Assembly: GCA_026399075.1 (NCBI GenBank)
Contig: JAPLRR010000026.1
Span: forward strand, 1-64,000
Direction of reading: 5' to 3'
Length of the DNA stretch: 64,000 nt
From: Methylococcales bacterium
Lineage (GTDB): Bacteria > Pseudomonadota > Gammaproteobacteria > Methylococcales > Methylomonadaceae
In this document: piece by piece, positions 34,429-43,436 of the stretch
Layout: each line of letters opens with the position of its first letter
Numbering within the stretch: the first letter of the stretch is position 1
Notes under the pieces: generated by a model
Told to the model about the DNA's origin: nothing
Databases searched by the model: none
What the model saw: only the letters and a program-made list of their open reading frames with translations
Program-made: the position numbers and the translations under genes

Positions 34429-36006
34429 ATGCCCACAACACTGTCTACAATCGAACTCATCGGTGCCATTGATGGACACCACCATTATCAAGCAGGCGAT
34501 ATTTCAGCCTTGTTATTGGTTGAGCAGCAGACATTAACGGTAGGAACTGCTTTTACTGGTAGACCCGGCACACGGATTTTTGCCAACGACCTGAATGTTG
34601 TTAAAATTCGCGCCGAACTTGATTTGGGTATCGTAAAAGCGCGGCTTTGGGCCGACAATATGTTGCAACAAGAGCGGCAATTGGCAGTACATCACCCCCA
34701 CAAAACTTGGTTTATAGTCAACGACCCCCAGCAATCCCTTGTTCTGGTGGGTAGCATTACCCCACGCCTTAAGCCATTAAATATTGAATTAAAATCAGCA
34801 CCCCAATCCAGCAAAGAGCGCCAGCGCTATCTCGCGTTTCTGGCTGAAATGTTCAGGCAATACTTGCAGTTGGCAAAAAGCACGGATCATAAGCTAGATG
34901 AGGGCTTATCCAATTTTGCACTCGACGGACAAGGGCATGTTTATTATCTAGATGATGAATATTATACGTGGGATAGTTTTGCCACGTTTTCAGTGATGTT
35001 GGGGGTTTTTATCCGCAACTACGACTGGTTGACCAAACCTTTTGTGGCGCGTCTGGCCAGGCAGCTAGGCCAACTAATCGACGAAATTTTTATAGACCCA
35101 CACTATCGGATTGTTGTGTGCACACAGCTACAGTCCTTGTTTATGCCATCAGAACATAAAGAGCAGCTGTTGCGATGCCTGATCGCCAGTTTGTCCAGGC
35201 CATCAGTTGTTGCCGCCGTCCACCCCGCCAACAAAAAAAACCTCAATGCCCGCAAAAACAATAGCAACCGTTATTACGCAATCATGGCTGACATCCACGC
35301 CAACGATGCGGCACTGGAGTGTGTGCTCGACTTTTATCGTGAGAACCATATTACCCAAGGCATAGTTCTGGGTGATATTGTCGGCTATGGGCCGGAGCCA
35401 CAACGTTGCATAGAGCTGTTGCAGGCCTCTAGCTTTGAAATTATCAAAGGTAACCATGACCATGCGGTGGCGACCAATAATACTGGGCGTGGATTTTCCA
35501 GCAACGCCAAAATTGTGATTGATTGGACTATCGGCCAGTTATCCGCCGAACACAAGCACTGGCTCAATAGCTTGCCGGCCTTTTCCCACAATCGGCACTG
35601 GTTGGCTGTGCATGGTGCACCGATAGACCCAGGTTTTTTTTACGGCTATGTTTACCAGCTTACCGCCGAAGAAAACTTGGATTATTTGCAACAAAAAAAC
35701 ATTGGATTATGTTTCCATGGCCATAGCCACATGCCAGGCATCTTTGCCCGGGATGTGCACCATCGTGACCACCACCTCACTAATCCCATTGTTGACCTTA
35801 ACAATTACGACCACCTCTTGGTTTGTCCCGGATCAGTTGGGCAACCTAGAAATAACGTGCCTAGAGCCCAATGCGCGATTTATGACCGTGAAAAACGTGT
35901 CATCGAATTCATTAACCTAGCCTATCCGCTGGATGCAGTGGTCGAAAAAATGCAGCGCCACGGCTTACCAGACACTCTTTGGCAACGCCTGCTGACAGGA
36001 AAGTAA
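34429..36006 (+). CDS. Calcineurin-like phosphoesterase with a kinase-like N-terminal half
   Basis: The C-terminal half (about 283-525) is a metallophosphoesterase with all motifs: MADIHAND, LGDIVGYGPEP, IKGNHDHAV, VHGAPIDP and FHGHSHMPG. The N-terminal ~270 residues are not of that family. They contain FALDGQGHVYYLDDEYYTWD, which recalls the catalytic to metal loop of lipopolysaccharide-type kinases, but without a clear lysine site. A protein kinase-like plus phosphatase fusion would suit a GTPase signalling operon, but the kinase idea is only an inference. A short gap follows the roadblock gene, and the next gene starts 2 nt after its stop. The start may be GTG or ATG near 34429, without a strong ribosome site. 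Confidence 0.7.
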   Translation: MPTTLSTIELIGAIDGHHHYQAGDISALLLVEQQTLTVGTAFTGRPGTRIFANDLNVVKIRAELDLGIVKARLWADNMLQQERQLAVHHPHKTWFIVNDPQQSLVLVGSITPRLKPLNIELKSAPQSSKERQRYLAFLAEMFRQYLQLAKSTDHKLDEGLSNFALDGQGHVYYLDDEYYTWDSFATFSVMLGVFIRNYDWLTKPFVARLARQLGQLIDEIFIDPHYRIVVCTQLQSLFMPSEHKEQLLRCLIASLSRPSVVAAVHPANKKNLNARKNNSNRYYAIMADIHANDAALECVLDFYRENHITQGIVLGDIVGYGPEPQRCIELLQASSFEIIKGNHDHAVATNNTGRGFSSNAKIVIDWTIGQLSAEHKHWLNSLPAFSHNRHWLAVHGAPIDPGFFYGYVYQLTAEENLDYLQQKNIGLCFHGHSHMPGIFARDVHHRDHHLTNPIVDLNNYDHLLVCPGSVGQPRNNVPRAQCAIYDREKRVIEFINLAYPLDAVVEKMQRHGLPDTLWQRLLTGK

Positions 36007-36008
36007 AC

Positions 36009-37271
36009 ATGCCCCGCTACACATTTCAATATCTTGGTTTTACCGATCAACAACAAGAAGCCATCAGTGCGATTCTGGATTTGGCCGATTCGGCCTTGAC
36101 CTGTGACTGGAACGTTATAGACCATAAAGACAGTGATGTCATTATGGTCAACCTTGATTCCGATGAGGGCTTGCAGCTTTATCAGGCTGAACTTCTAAAC
36201 CGCCCTATTTACCGGATTATCGCCGTCTCTGAAGAACCGACAAAAGCCAAGCAAGACGGTTGGTTTTTGGGTAAAAAGACCCACGCCCCCCCCAGTTTAA
36301 AAGAATTGGCTTTTTTGTTGAATGAAGTGGCTGTTGTGTTGCTGGAGGCCGACAAGAGAGCTGCCGAACAAGTTGTAGAGGATGTGGGAACTCCTGTCGA
36401 AATTGAGCCAGTTACTGAACCAGAGATTGCTGAGGAAGTGGAATCTGCCAGTGAAGCGGAAAACAGTACAGAAGTGGCACCGGCTAGTGAAGTTGAAACC
36501 AGCACGGAAGTGGCGCCAGTTAGTGAAGTGGAAAGCAGCACGGAAGCTGCGCCTGTTAATGTAGTTGGGGAAATCGCTAGCCAACCTGAACCGCCCGCAG
36601 AACCGGTGGCCAACAAAACCCCAGAGAAGCCCGCAGAAAATATCACAGAGCCTGAACCTGTCTTAACGAGGCCTTTAGCGGCAGACAATTATCTTTTTGG
36701 GATGCTATTGCAAGCCAAGCAAGACAGCAGCCGACGCATGTTTAAGCTAAATGGTCTGGCACCACTTTACATTTCACCGCTAGAAAACTGCTATTATTTT
36801 GATGGCCCAGAAGTTGATTTGTTACGGTACTGCACACTGCCACCGCAAGCCATGACGGCAACCATCATCACCAAGGCCAGGCTTAATAAGGCTATAAAAA
36901 ACCATAAGCTAGAAGAATTGTCATTTGATAACTTACTGGTTTACGCCATCCTTAAAGCCGCTGGTGGACGTTTGCTGGAGGGCCATCAATCCGACCGTAA
37001 AGTTAAGCTCAAACAATTGCCTGACAGCACCAAAATTCCTTTGGTGGCGAAATATCGGAACATTGCGCAATTACTCTACAAACAGCCTGAGTCCTTATTT
37101 GATGTTGCCGAAGTTTTGCAAGTCCCAGTGTCCCATGTTTTTGATTTTTACAATATCTGTTCTGTCATGGGATATCTGGAAACAACCACACCAGGCAAAC
37201 CAGCCCATTCAGCCGAGGAACAAAAGCCCAGTGCATTAAGCCATTTTTTGAAGGCTTTTTTTGGCAAGTGA
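36009..37271 (+). CDS. Unknown signalling protein, paralogue 2 of the GTPase operon
   Basis: This protein is related to the one at 32148-33302. It has the N-terminal domain (QYLGFTDQQQEAISAILDLA), a linker of ~90 residues made of repeated acidic blocks (about 125-215, EVAPxSEVExST repeated), and the C-terminal domain with LAPLYISPLENCYYFDGP, LLVYAILKAAGGRLLEG and PVSHVFDFYNICSV. The start at 36009 has AGGAAAG before it, 2 nt after the phosphoesterase stop, so the two are coupled. The function is unknown. Two diverged copies on either side of a GTPase, roadblock and phosphatase suggest a heteromeric or alternative output component. Confidence 0.7.
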   Translation: MPRYTFQYLGFTDQQQEAISAILDLADSALTCDWNVIDHKDSDVIMVNLDSDEGLQLYQAELLNRPIYRIIAVSEEPTKAKQDGWFLGKKTHAPPSLKELAFLLNEVAVVLLEADKRAAEQVVEDVGTPVEIEPVTEPEIAEEVESASEAENSTEVAPASEVETSTEVAPVSEVESSTEAAPVNVVGEIASQPEPPAEPVANKTPEKPAENITEPEPVLTRPLAADNYLFGMLLQAKQDSSRRMFKLNGLAPLYISPLENCYYFDGPEVDLLRYCTLPPQAMTATIITKARLNKAIKNHKLEELSFDNLLVYAILKAAGGRLLEGHQSDRKVKLKQLPDSTKIPLVAKYRNIAQLLYKQPESLFDVAEVLQVPVSHVFDFYNICSVMGYLETTTPGKPAHSAEEQKPSALSHFLKAFFGK

Positions 37272-37399
37272 GAAAATCCCCCTTTGCCAATAATTGGTTG
37301 TTTTAACGATGATAACGAACCACCACAAAACCTTTGTCCGCGAGGCATTTTTATGGACTTATCAATAATACCTATAGCCGCTATTTGTTTGGGATACAG

Positions 37400-37867
37400 A
37401 TGAACTATTGGCTAATGAAATCTGAGCCCGAGGTGTTTGGTATTAATGACCTTTATCAAAAACCCGGGCAAACTGAGCATTGGGATGGGGTGCGCAATTA
37501 CCAAGCCAGAAATATGCTTAGGGATGCGATGAAATTGGGGGATAGGGTGTTTTTTTATCATTCCAATTGCGACTTACCCGGCATAGTCGGAATCATGGAA
37601 GTGGTTAAGGAAGGCTATCCCGACGATACCGCTTTTGATCCCGACAACATCCATTTCGACCCCAAAAGCGATCCTGAAAATCCACGCTGGATGATGGTGG
37701 ATGTTAAATATGTCAGAACATTATCACGCACAATTTCGCTTAAAGAATTAAAGCTCCACCCCGAATTGGCTGATATGGCGTTGTTAAGGCGCGGCAACCG
37801 TTTATCGATAATGCCCGTCAGTGTAGCTGAATGGGATTTTATCTTGGGCTTGGAACTTGCCGTTTAA
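37400..37867 (+). CDS. EVE domain protein
   Basis: EVE proteins share the PUA-like fold and bind modified bases. This 155-residue protein matches the family from MNYWLMKSEPEVFGINDL and WDGVRNYQARNMLRDAM, through DRVFFYHSNCDLPGIVGIME, to RGNRLSIMPVSVAEW. These are the ligand-pocket stretches and are conserved. The start at 37400 matches family members; the frame upstream is open but has no family support. It follows the GTPase operon after ~130 bp and probably has its own promoter. It is a small housekeeping-type gene in many proteobacteria. Confidence 0.9.
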   Translation: MNYWLMKSEPEVFGINDLYQKPGQTEHWDGVRNYQARNMLRDAMKLGDRVFFYHSNCDLPGIVGIMEVVKEGYPDDTAFDPDNIHFDPKSDPENPRWMMVDVKYVRTLSRTISLKELKLHPELADMALLRRGNRLSIMPVSVAEWDFILGLELAV

Positions 37868-37902
37868 GCGCTAACGAATAACCCCCCTTTTCTTAAGTGG
37901 GC

Positions 37903-38181
37903 TTAAAAGTCACCCGCCTCATCACAATCTGGCGCGGCAAAACATTCCGCCCACCGCACCCTGCCAATTTTAGCGCCATCAGCGCCATCTTCCTTAGCAT
38001 CTAAGGCTACGCAATCTTCCAGTTTCACAACAGAACGGGTCAAGGGTTGTTGAGTTTTAAGCCATTCACCGATGAAACCAGACTTGTCTGCAACTGTGAC
38101 GCAATTCACGTAACCTGACTTTTGACAGGCCGCCATTGTGGACAGCAACAACATCAAAACACAAAAGCGTATGTTAAACAT
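37903..38181 (-). CDS. Small lipoprotein of unknown function
   Basis: The 92-residue frame begins with a lipoprotein signal (MFNIRFCVLMLLLSTMAACQ) whose cysteine at residue 19 would be lipidated. The mature part has four more cysteines (NCVT, DCVAL, ECFA, PDCDEAGD) and an acidic end, so it may be folded by disulfides. It is convergent with the EVE gene and lies downstream of the UPF0182 gene on the same strand, separated by a strong hairpin. Confidence 0.6.
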   Translation of the reverse strand: MFNIRFCVLMLLLSTMAACQKSGYVNCVTVADKSGFIGEWLKTQQPLTRSVVKLEDCVALDAKEDGADGAKIGRVRWAECFAAPDCDEAGDF

Positions 38182-38213
38182 AGTATTAATCTAGAATGGG
38201 GCCAAACCCTAGT

Positions 38214-38260
38214 CCCTTCAAAATCAGGCCGGGATCTAAATCCGGCCTAATTTTGAAGGG
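38214..38260 (-). terminator. Strong hairpin downstream of the UPF0182 gene
   Basis: CCCTTCAAAAT (38214-38224) pairs with ATTTTGAAGGG (38250-38260), and AGGCCGG with CCGGCCT inside. This gives an almost perfect stem of ~19 bp with a single-base mismatch. It lies just past the stop of the gene at 38274. The + strand is followed by CTTTTAG and the minus strand by few T residues. Confidence 0.65.
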
Positions 38261-38273
38261 CTTTTAGACCACA

Positions 38274-40931
38274 CTAATTGGCACTGGGGTTATAAATCGC
38301 TTTATTGGTTTGTCCGTCGCTATTATCTGCTGCACCCTTAATGTAGATTTGCTTCAATCGTTGAAAAGCCGACCATAAGGTTTTATCCATAACCACCTCA
38401 TTACCGATGGAAACGATCACCCGTGCCAATTGGGGAATTTGGGTTTGGGTGGACATCATATAGACCGGTTGTACATAGAGTATCGAATGCCCAATAGGCA
38501 ATATGACCATGCGCCCCATTTTAATCTGCGAACCTTTTTGATCCCATAGGCTAAATTGCTCGGAAATGACAGGGTCTTGGTTAATCAAGGCTTCAACTTG
38601 GGCCGGGCCATTTACCTGCACGTCCTTACCAAATTTATAAATGGTGATAAGGGGTTTGTAATCGGCACTGCAACTGGTGTTATCCCGGATGCCCGCGATC
38701 CCAATCATACTAAGGTTGTCCCGATTGACCGGCGTCATAGGATTGATCATGACAAACTCTTCGTTGTTATTACAGTTGCCAAAATCCATGGTTTGATAAT
38801 ACGGTAATAAATCTTGGCCACGCACATTGGCTTGCGCCCATGTTTCCGCTTGCTCATAGAACAAAGCCGGACTACGTTGGTGGTATTTGGCGTATAACTT
38901 CATTTGCATAAGGTATAGGTCACGTGGATAACGCAAATGTGCCCGTAATTCTGCTGGCATTTCATCCAGATTTTTGAACAGGCCCGGATAAGCGCTGGCA
39001 TAAGCACGGATCAGGGGGTCTGATGGGTCAGAAATATAATAATCCACTGTACCGTCATAGGCATCTACAACGACTTTAACAGCATTGCGGATGTAGTTGA
39101 AATTATGATGCCCTTCCAAAAAATCATCAGCGGCAGGCTTAGCAACTGGATAACGGTCAGATAGGGTGTAAGCATCCAGTATCCAGTAAAACCGATCCCT
39201 ACCAATCACCAAGTATGGGGATTTGTCCAAGTGCAAAAAAGGTGTCAGCGTACTTACCCGCTCAGAAATATTCCGGCGTATCTTAAGCTTGCTTTGGGTG
39301 TTGATGGCCCTTGAAAAAAATATTTTTTCATCCTGCAAATACAAGGCAAACAGCACTTTTTTAAATAGCGAGGAAATGGCGATGCCACCTTGCCCCGCAT
39401 AATCTTTTTCAATGCTGGTATCCGTACGATCCAAGCCCTCAACCTGCAAGGTGTTTGGCACGACAGCATAGCCGTAATCCCCTTCGCCATAGTAAATGTC
39501 AGGGTTTTTAACGCTGAAACCCACTTTAGGGTCGCTATACAAGTTTAAATCCCGCAAATACCAAATAAGTGGTTTGTCGGCATCTTGTGCTGCTGGGGTG
39601 ACAACCGCACCATAGCCATGGGTGTAACGCAGATGGGTATTTTCCCAATTTTGCGCTTCAACTGGCAATTTGGAAATATTGACTTCCCGTGCCGCCAGAT
39701 TGACTTGGCGGATGAGGCCTTGTATGGAATAACGATCTTCATCAACAGACAAAAATTTGTAGTACGGTCTTATTTCTTGTAATTGCTTATAACTGTCAAG
39801 GATATATTCCCTATCCCAAACTGGAATGTTCTCAAAATGCCGCTGGGTACCCCATGAGTCTATATCAGCAGTGGCATCCAGTTTAATGGCAAGATCAATG
39901 GTCTTGATATTTTTTAAGTCATAAGCATCAAGCGTTGCATCAATATTTTGTTGTATGAAGGCCCCATCTGATTTTACCGGATTAGGATGGACAACAAACT
40001 TTTGCAGCATGTTTGGAATGAACTGGAAATTCGGCAGCACTAAGGCAAGTAAAAAAGCGCTAACTGAGATAAAAAACGGCGTTTTAATGCGATGTTTTTC
40101 TGAAAAAATAAACAAAATGGCTGATAAGGCTGTCGCCAGGAAGGTAATGATCCCTAACCAAATCAACGGTAACTGGTAGCGTATCTCGACAAAACCCGGG
40201 CCATAAAACACCGGCTCGTGTGTGCTGGTATAGAGCAGTGAATAACGCTGCAACATGAAACCCCAGACCACAAAGCCGACGACAAAGCCGATCAACACCG
40301 TCAAATGGACTTTTGCACCCAAATGGTATTCCTTGTTTTGATGGGGCACAAAAACATGTTCCAGCCAATACAAAATGCCCACCATGGAAAAAATCAACAC
40401 GGCGGTTGTCAGCAGTTCTTTTTGGACGAGTAAGTAAATGGGGTAGGACAGCATATAGAAGCTGACATCATGGCCATAAATTGACTCGGTCACTCCTGAA
40501 TTGCTGCCAAAAAAGAACAGTAAGGACGTTTCCCACTGATTATAAAAAGGGATGGCGATGAACACGGCCAATGCTAAAGAAATGGGGGTATAAATTTTAG
40601 CCGACCCATTCATAAACACATCGGCAAAACGTTGGAAACGCCGACGTTTATCCAAGTTGTTAAGGACTTCATCAGGCGGGTTTAAGCCCAAATAGCGTGA
40701 GGCAATCCAGAAGTGAAAAAAGAAAATGGCAAAAAAGGCCAATGTCACGCCACCGGAAAGAAAAAACTTGTAAAGCAACCTCAGCCAAAAATAAGATTCC
40801 AGCTTAAGTGACCGAAACCACCAAAGGTTGACTAAATGTTCAAGAAAGATGAAGTGGAAGGCAACAAATAAAATGCCAGCGATGACAAGTGCCGTACCAA
40901 TTATCGCGGGTACAAACTTCAGATTCCGCAT
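38274..40931 (-). CDS. UPF0182 family integral membrane protein
   Basis: This 885-residue protein belongs to the COG1615/UPF0182 family of unknown function. The N-terminal ~330 residues hold about seven membrane helices (LVIAGILFVAFHFIF, LAFFAIFFFHFWIASRYLGL and later spans). The remaining large soluble part has the family patterns YTHGYGAVVTPA, PDIYYGEGDYGYAV and FLHLDKSPYLVI. The length is normal. It stands alone, with the start at the ATG at 40929-40931 and AGAGGAC upstream on the minus strand. Nothing in the context indicates a role. Confidence 0.9.
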   Translation of the reverse strand: MRNLKFVPAIIGTALVIAGILFVAFHFIFLEHLVNLWWFRSLKLESYFWLRLLYKFFLSGGVTLAFFAIFFFHFWIASRYLGLNPPDEVLNNLDKRRRFQRFADVFMNGSAKIYTPISLALAVFIAIPFYNQWETSLLFFFGSNSGVTESIYGHDVSFYMLSYPIYLLVQKELLTTAVLIFSMVGILYWLEHVFVPHQNKEYHLGAKVHLTVLIGFVVGFVVWGFMLQRYSLLYTSTHEPVFYGPGFVEIRYQLPLIWLGIITFLATALSAILFIFSEKHRIKTPFFISVSAFLLALVLPNFQFIPNMLQKFVVHPNPVKSDGAFIQQNIDATLDAYDLKNIKTIDLAIKLDATADIDSWGTQRHFENIPVWDREYILDSYKQLQEIRPYYKFLSVDEDRYSIQGLIRQVNLAAREVNISKLPVEAQNWENTHLRYTHGYGAVVTPAAQDADKPLIWYLRDLNLYSDPKVGFSVKNPDIYYGEGDYGYAVVPNTLQVEGLDRTDTSIEKDYAGQGGIAISSLFKKVLFALYLQDEKIFFSRAINTQSKLKIRRNISERVSTLTPFLHLDKSPYLVIGRDRFYWILDAYTLSDRYPVAKPAADDFLEGHHNFNYIRNAVKVVVDAYDGTVDYYISDPSDPLIRAYASAYPGLFKNLDEMPAELRAHLRYPRDLYLMQMKLYAKYHQRSPALFYEQAETWAQANVRGQDLLPYYQTMDFGNCNNNEEFVMINPMTPVNRDNLSMIGIAGIRDNTSCSADYKPLITIYKFGKDVQVNGPAQVEALINQDPVISEQFSLWDQKGSQIKMGRMVILPIGHSILYVQPVYMMSTQTQIPQLARVIVSIGNEVVMDKTLWSAFQRLKQIYIKGAADNSDGQTNKAIYNPSAN

Positions 40932-40977
40932 AATGTCCTCTTAAAATAGGTGAGTGTTAATAATGCCCAACTCACCT

Positions 40978-41172
40978 TCATTGTGAAGGGGGCTGTGCAT
41001 CTAAATCCAGCAGTTCCTTTAATGTTTGTATTCTAACACCCAATAGCCTGTTAGTAATGATTTTGACACTAGGGATGGGAGAATCATCAAGTGGATAATT
41101 TACGCGAAAAGCTACAGTGCCTAAGGGCATCACAATGCCTAGCTTGCACTCAAATGGTGCTGCACCAAGCAT
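40978..41172 (-). CDS. Short hypothetical frame
   Basis: A 64-residue frame with GGAATC seven bases before the ATG. The C-terminal VKIITNRLLGVRIQTLKELL looks helical and protein-like, but no domain is recognised and the upstream sequence gives no operon context. It may be a small gene or the decayed end of a larger one. The upstream 230 bp contain no clear extension of the frame. Confidence 0.3.
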   Translation of the reverse strand: MLGAAPFECKLGIVMPLGTVAFRVNYPLDDSPIPSVKIITNRLLGVRIQTLKELLDLDAQPPSQ

Positions 41173-41401
41173 TTTAGATTCCGAACGTAAAGTATCACAC
41201 GAAAAGTTTCAGTTGATGGTGATTTTCAGGATGGACAAACCTAAAATTAAAAAGCAATGTAACCTTGTCCACCCGAAAATCAAACAAGCAAATAGTATCG
41301 CATCGAAACCATGATATATTATGGTGCACATAAAACTTAATCGCCTCAATTTAGTGCGGGCTTGGCGGTTATAATTTTATGACTATTTAGCATCACTTCA
41401 C

Positions 41402-41950
41402 ATGCGCATACCTGCGGCTTTTAAATTACATGGCGGCAAATCAAGCGGGCCTTTGGTGGCGCTGTTGTTTTTATTTTCTAGCATACCCGTGTCATGGATT
41501 GCCCAAACTCAAGTGACCTAGGATTCTGCGGTGCAAAGTTGCCGCTATTTGGCCAATATAGAAAGTGCTTCAGGCTATGGTAAGAAGATAGATTGGCGAA
41601 GTCTAGCCAAACATTCCGCACTCAACTACGCGGAAAAGATAAGCGCCAGCCATGTTGTTTGGGTACAGTTTTACACGGTTGGCGCTTATAATGGCGCCGC
41701 TGTGTCTAAGGCGTATCATTGCAAGCCATTGTACGCTTGGCTAAAAAGCACATTGAAGGGATCGAAAGGTGACTTAAAGCTTACTATATGGCAGAGGTTG
41801 CACGTTAGTGTGGTGGCAGCGTACAATTTTGACGTACATAAAGCGATTATTAAAGGCTATCCAAGAACAAATCTGACATATAATCGCCTTTCTTTAAGCC
41901 CTGCCCATACGAATAAACTATGCGTATCCTCTCATTTTTCTTTCTTTTGA
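41402..41950 (+). pseudogene. Small exported protein gene with in-frame TAG
   Basis: From the ATG at 41402 the frame gives a signal-peptide-like start (SSGPLVALLFLFSSIPVSWI) and then an amber codon TAG at 41519-41521. The same frame reads on after it as DSAVQSCRYLANIESASGYG, then LAKHSALNYAEKISASHVVW and GAAVSKAYHC. This is the pattern of small exported proteins with ATHVVW and a C-terminal AYRC. Past the cysteine the sequence runs on without family support to 41950. It is either a recent pseudogene or a TAG that is read through. A GTG at 41531 could restart a signal-less protein. Confidence 0.55.
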
Positions 41951-42069
41951 TTATTACAATCATTGAGGTCGGCCCAATTCCTGTCACCCCAATAGTGCTA
42001 ATTTGGGTCGTGCTATTTAGGCCAGCGTGGTTTTATGAATGGGTACTTAAGGTCTATCACAAAAATTAA
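41920..42069 (+). CDS. 49-residue membrane protein
   Basis: The frame reads MRILSFFFLLIITIIEVGPI, then PVTPIVLIWVVLFRPAWFYE and a basic end WVLKVYHKN. It has two hydrophobic segments broken by GPIPVTP. Very small proteins of this kind occur in other proteobacteria and remain unstudied. It overlaps the doubtful 3' end of the preceding decayed frame, which supports ending that gene earlier. There is no strong ribosome site. Confidence 0.5.
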   Translation: MRILSFFFLLIITIIEVGPIPVTPIVLIWVVLFRPAWFYEWVLKVYHKN

Positions 42070-42329
42070 AGCCAGTGCGTCATTCGGGCAACAAGCCGCC
42101 TCGGTGGATTAAGCCTGCAAAACATCGCCATTCCTCGTCCAGCTATCACGCCGCTGTGGGTCGGTAACCCCGACGTTTCATGGCTTACCCCCAAAATATA
42201 ACCATTTTTATCTTGCTAACTTTAATCCAGCCAGTTCAGCCCCATTAGCCAGCCTATTATGGTGCAAGCATTTTTGGATATAGGCAATAAAATGCGGCTT
42301 GATAAACTTTGCCCCATGCCTCATGGGTT
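42070..42329. other. Intergenic region upstream of ntrB
   Basis: No gene is seen. The region contains GGTGCA at 42259-42264 (in TATGGTGCAAG), which matches the inner half of an NtrC site and would be ~95 bp before the predicted sigma54 start. A full palindrome is not present. Confidence 0.3.
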
Positions 42330-42346
42330 CTGGCCTGTAAATTGCT
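42330..42346 (+). promoter_or_regulatory. Sigma54 -24/-12 promoter of ntrBC
   Basis: CTGGCCTGTAAATTGCT has GG and GC ten bases apart, a good CTGGC at -24 and a perfect TTGCT at -12. It deviates at two -24 positions. The predicted start is near 42357, 30 bases before ntrB. It suggests autoregulation by NtrC with RpoN. Confidence 0.6.
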
Positions 42347-42386
42347 TTATCTTATACAAAGCAATCAAGTGTCTGATTAACAAATT

Positions 42387-43436
42387 ATGTATAAACGTAT
42401 CCTGGACCATCTAAATACCGCCATTTTATTATTTGACCGTGAATTAATACTCACCTTTATTAACACGACAGGCGAGATTTTGTTGGCTGACAGCTCACAT
42501 CATTTGGTTGGGCATAGTGCAGATGAATTGTTCAAGTCATCTGACCCCGCCTTATTGGTTAATTTAAAACAATCTTTAGCGATGGCGGAACCATTGGTTG
42601 ACCGTGCCTTAATACTAAGCCGCATGACCCACAACGTCACCATAAATTTTAGTGCGACCCCTTTGTTAGTTGATGAACAAGTCAATGAAATATTAGTTGA
42701 ACTGCAACAGGTCGATAACCATTTGCGCATCTCCAAGGAAGAGCAATTACTAACGCAGCAAAATACGGCAAGGTTATTGGTTAGGGGATTGGCCCATGAA
42801 ATAAAAAATCCTTTAGGTGGCTTACGGGGTGCTGCACAGCTATTGGATTTGGAGCTGGAGGATCCAGAGCTTAAAGAATACACCCAAATTATTATCGCCG
42901 AGTCAGATCGTCTACAAGGCTTGATGGACAAAATGCTGGGGCCTAACAAGTTGCCGAACAAAAAGGCACTTAACATCCATGAAGTCTTGGAACGGGTAAG
43001 GCAGTTGGTCCAAGCCGAATCCAGCGGCAGCATCACCATCAAAAATGACTACGACCCCAGTATCCCTGATATTTATGCGGATAAAGACCAACTGATCCAA
43101 GCCATTTTGAATATCGCCAGAAATGCCGTGCAAGCAATGGAAGGAAAAGGCCCCATTATATTTAAAACCCGCATCCATCGGCACATGAGTGTAGGACGCA
43201 AACGGTATAAATTGGCGGTCAAATGCGACATTATTGACAGCGGGCCAGGCATTGATGCCAACATGATGAGCCAGATATTTTACCCGATGATTACCGGCAG
43301 GGCTGAAGGCACTGGGCTAGGTTTGTCGATTGCCCAAGCGCTGATTAATCAGCACAATGGCTTGATCGAATGCAATAGTGAACCGGGGAAAACGGTATTT
43401 TCAATATTTTTACCTATGGAGACTGGCAATGACTAA
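42387..43436 (+). CDS. ntrB: Nitrogen regulation sensor kinase NtrB
   Basis: NtrB (GlnL, NRII) phosphorylates or dephosphorylates NtrC depending on nitrogen status relayed by PII. The 349-residue soluble protein has an N-terminal PAS domain (YKRILDHLNTAILLFDRELI), the phospho-acceptor histidine in GLAHEIKNPLGGLRGAAQLL, the N box (LNIARNAVQAME), G1 (DSGPGIDAN) and GTGLGLSIAQ. These are all NtrB signatures, with IKNPLGG the best. A sigma54-like promoter lies 41-57 bases upstream, and ntrC starts 8 nt before its stop. The pair lies next to nafY and the nif regulators. Confidence 0.94.
   Translation: MYKRILDHLNTAILLFDRELILTFINTTGEILLADSSHHLVGHSADELFKSSDPALLVNLKQSLAMAEPLVDRALILSRMTHNVTINFSATPLLVDEQVNEILVELQQVDNHLRISKEEQLLTQQNTARLLVRGLAHEIKNPLGGLRGAAQLLDLELEDPELKEYTQIIIAESDRLQGLMDKMLGPNKLPNKKALNIHEVLERVRQLVQAESSGSITIKNDYDPSIPDIYADKDQLIQAILNIARNAVQAMEGKGPIIFKTRIHRHMSVGRKRYKLAVKCDIIDSGPGIDANMMSQIFYPMITGRAEGTGLGLSIAQALINQHNGLIECNSEPGKTVFSIFLPMETGND

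Noticed and set aside
36209-36688. Open frame on the minus strand opposite the acidic linker of paralogue 2
   Set aside because: Same cause: the biased composition of the linker leaves the reverse frame open.
37272-37399. 6S RNA, which can lie near genes of this kind
   Set aside because: No long quasi-palindromic stem with a central bulge could be built.
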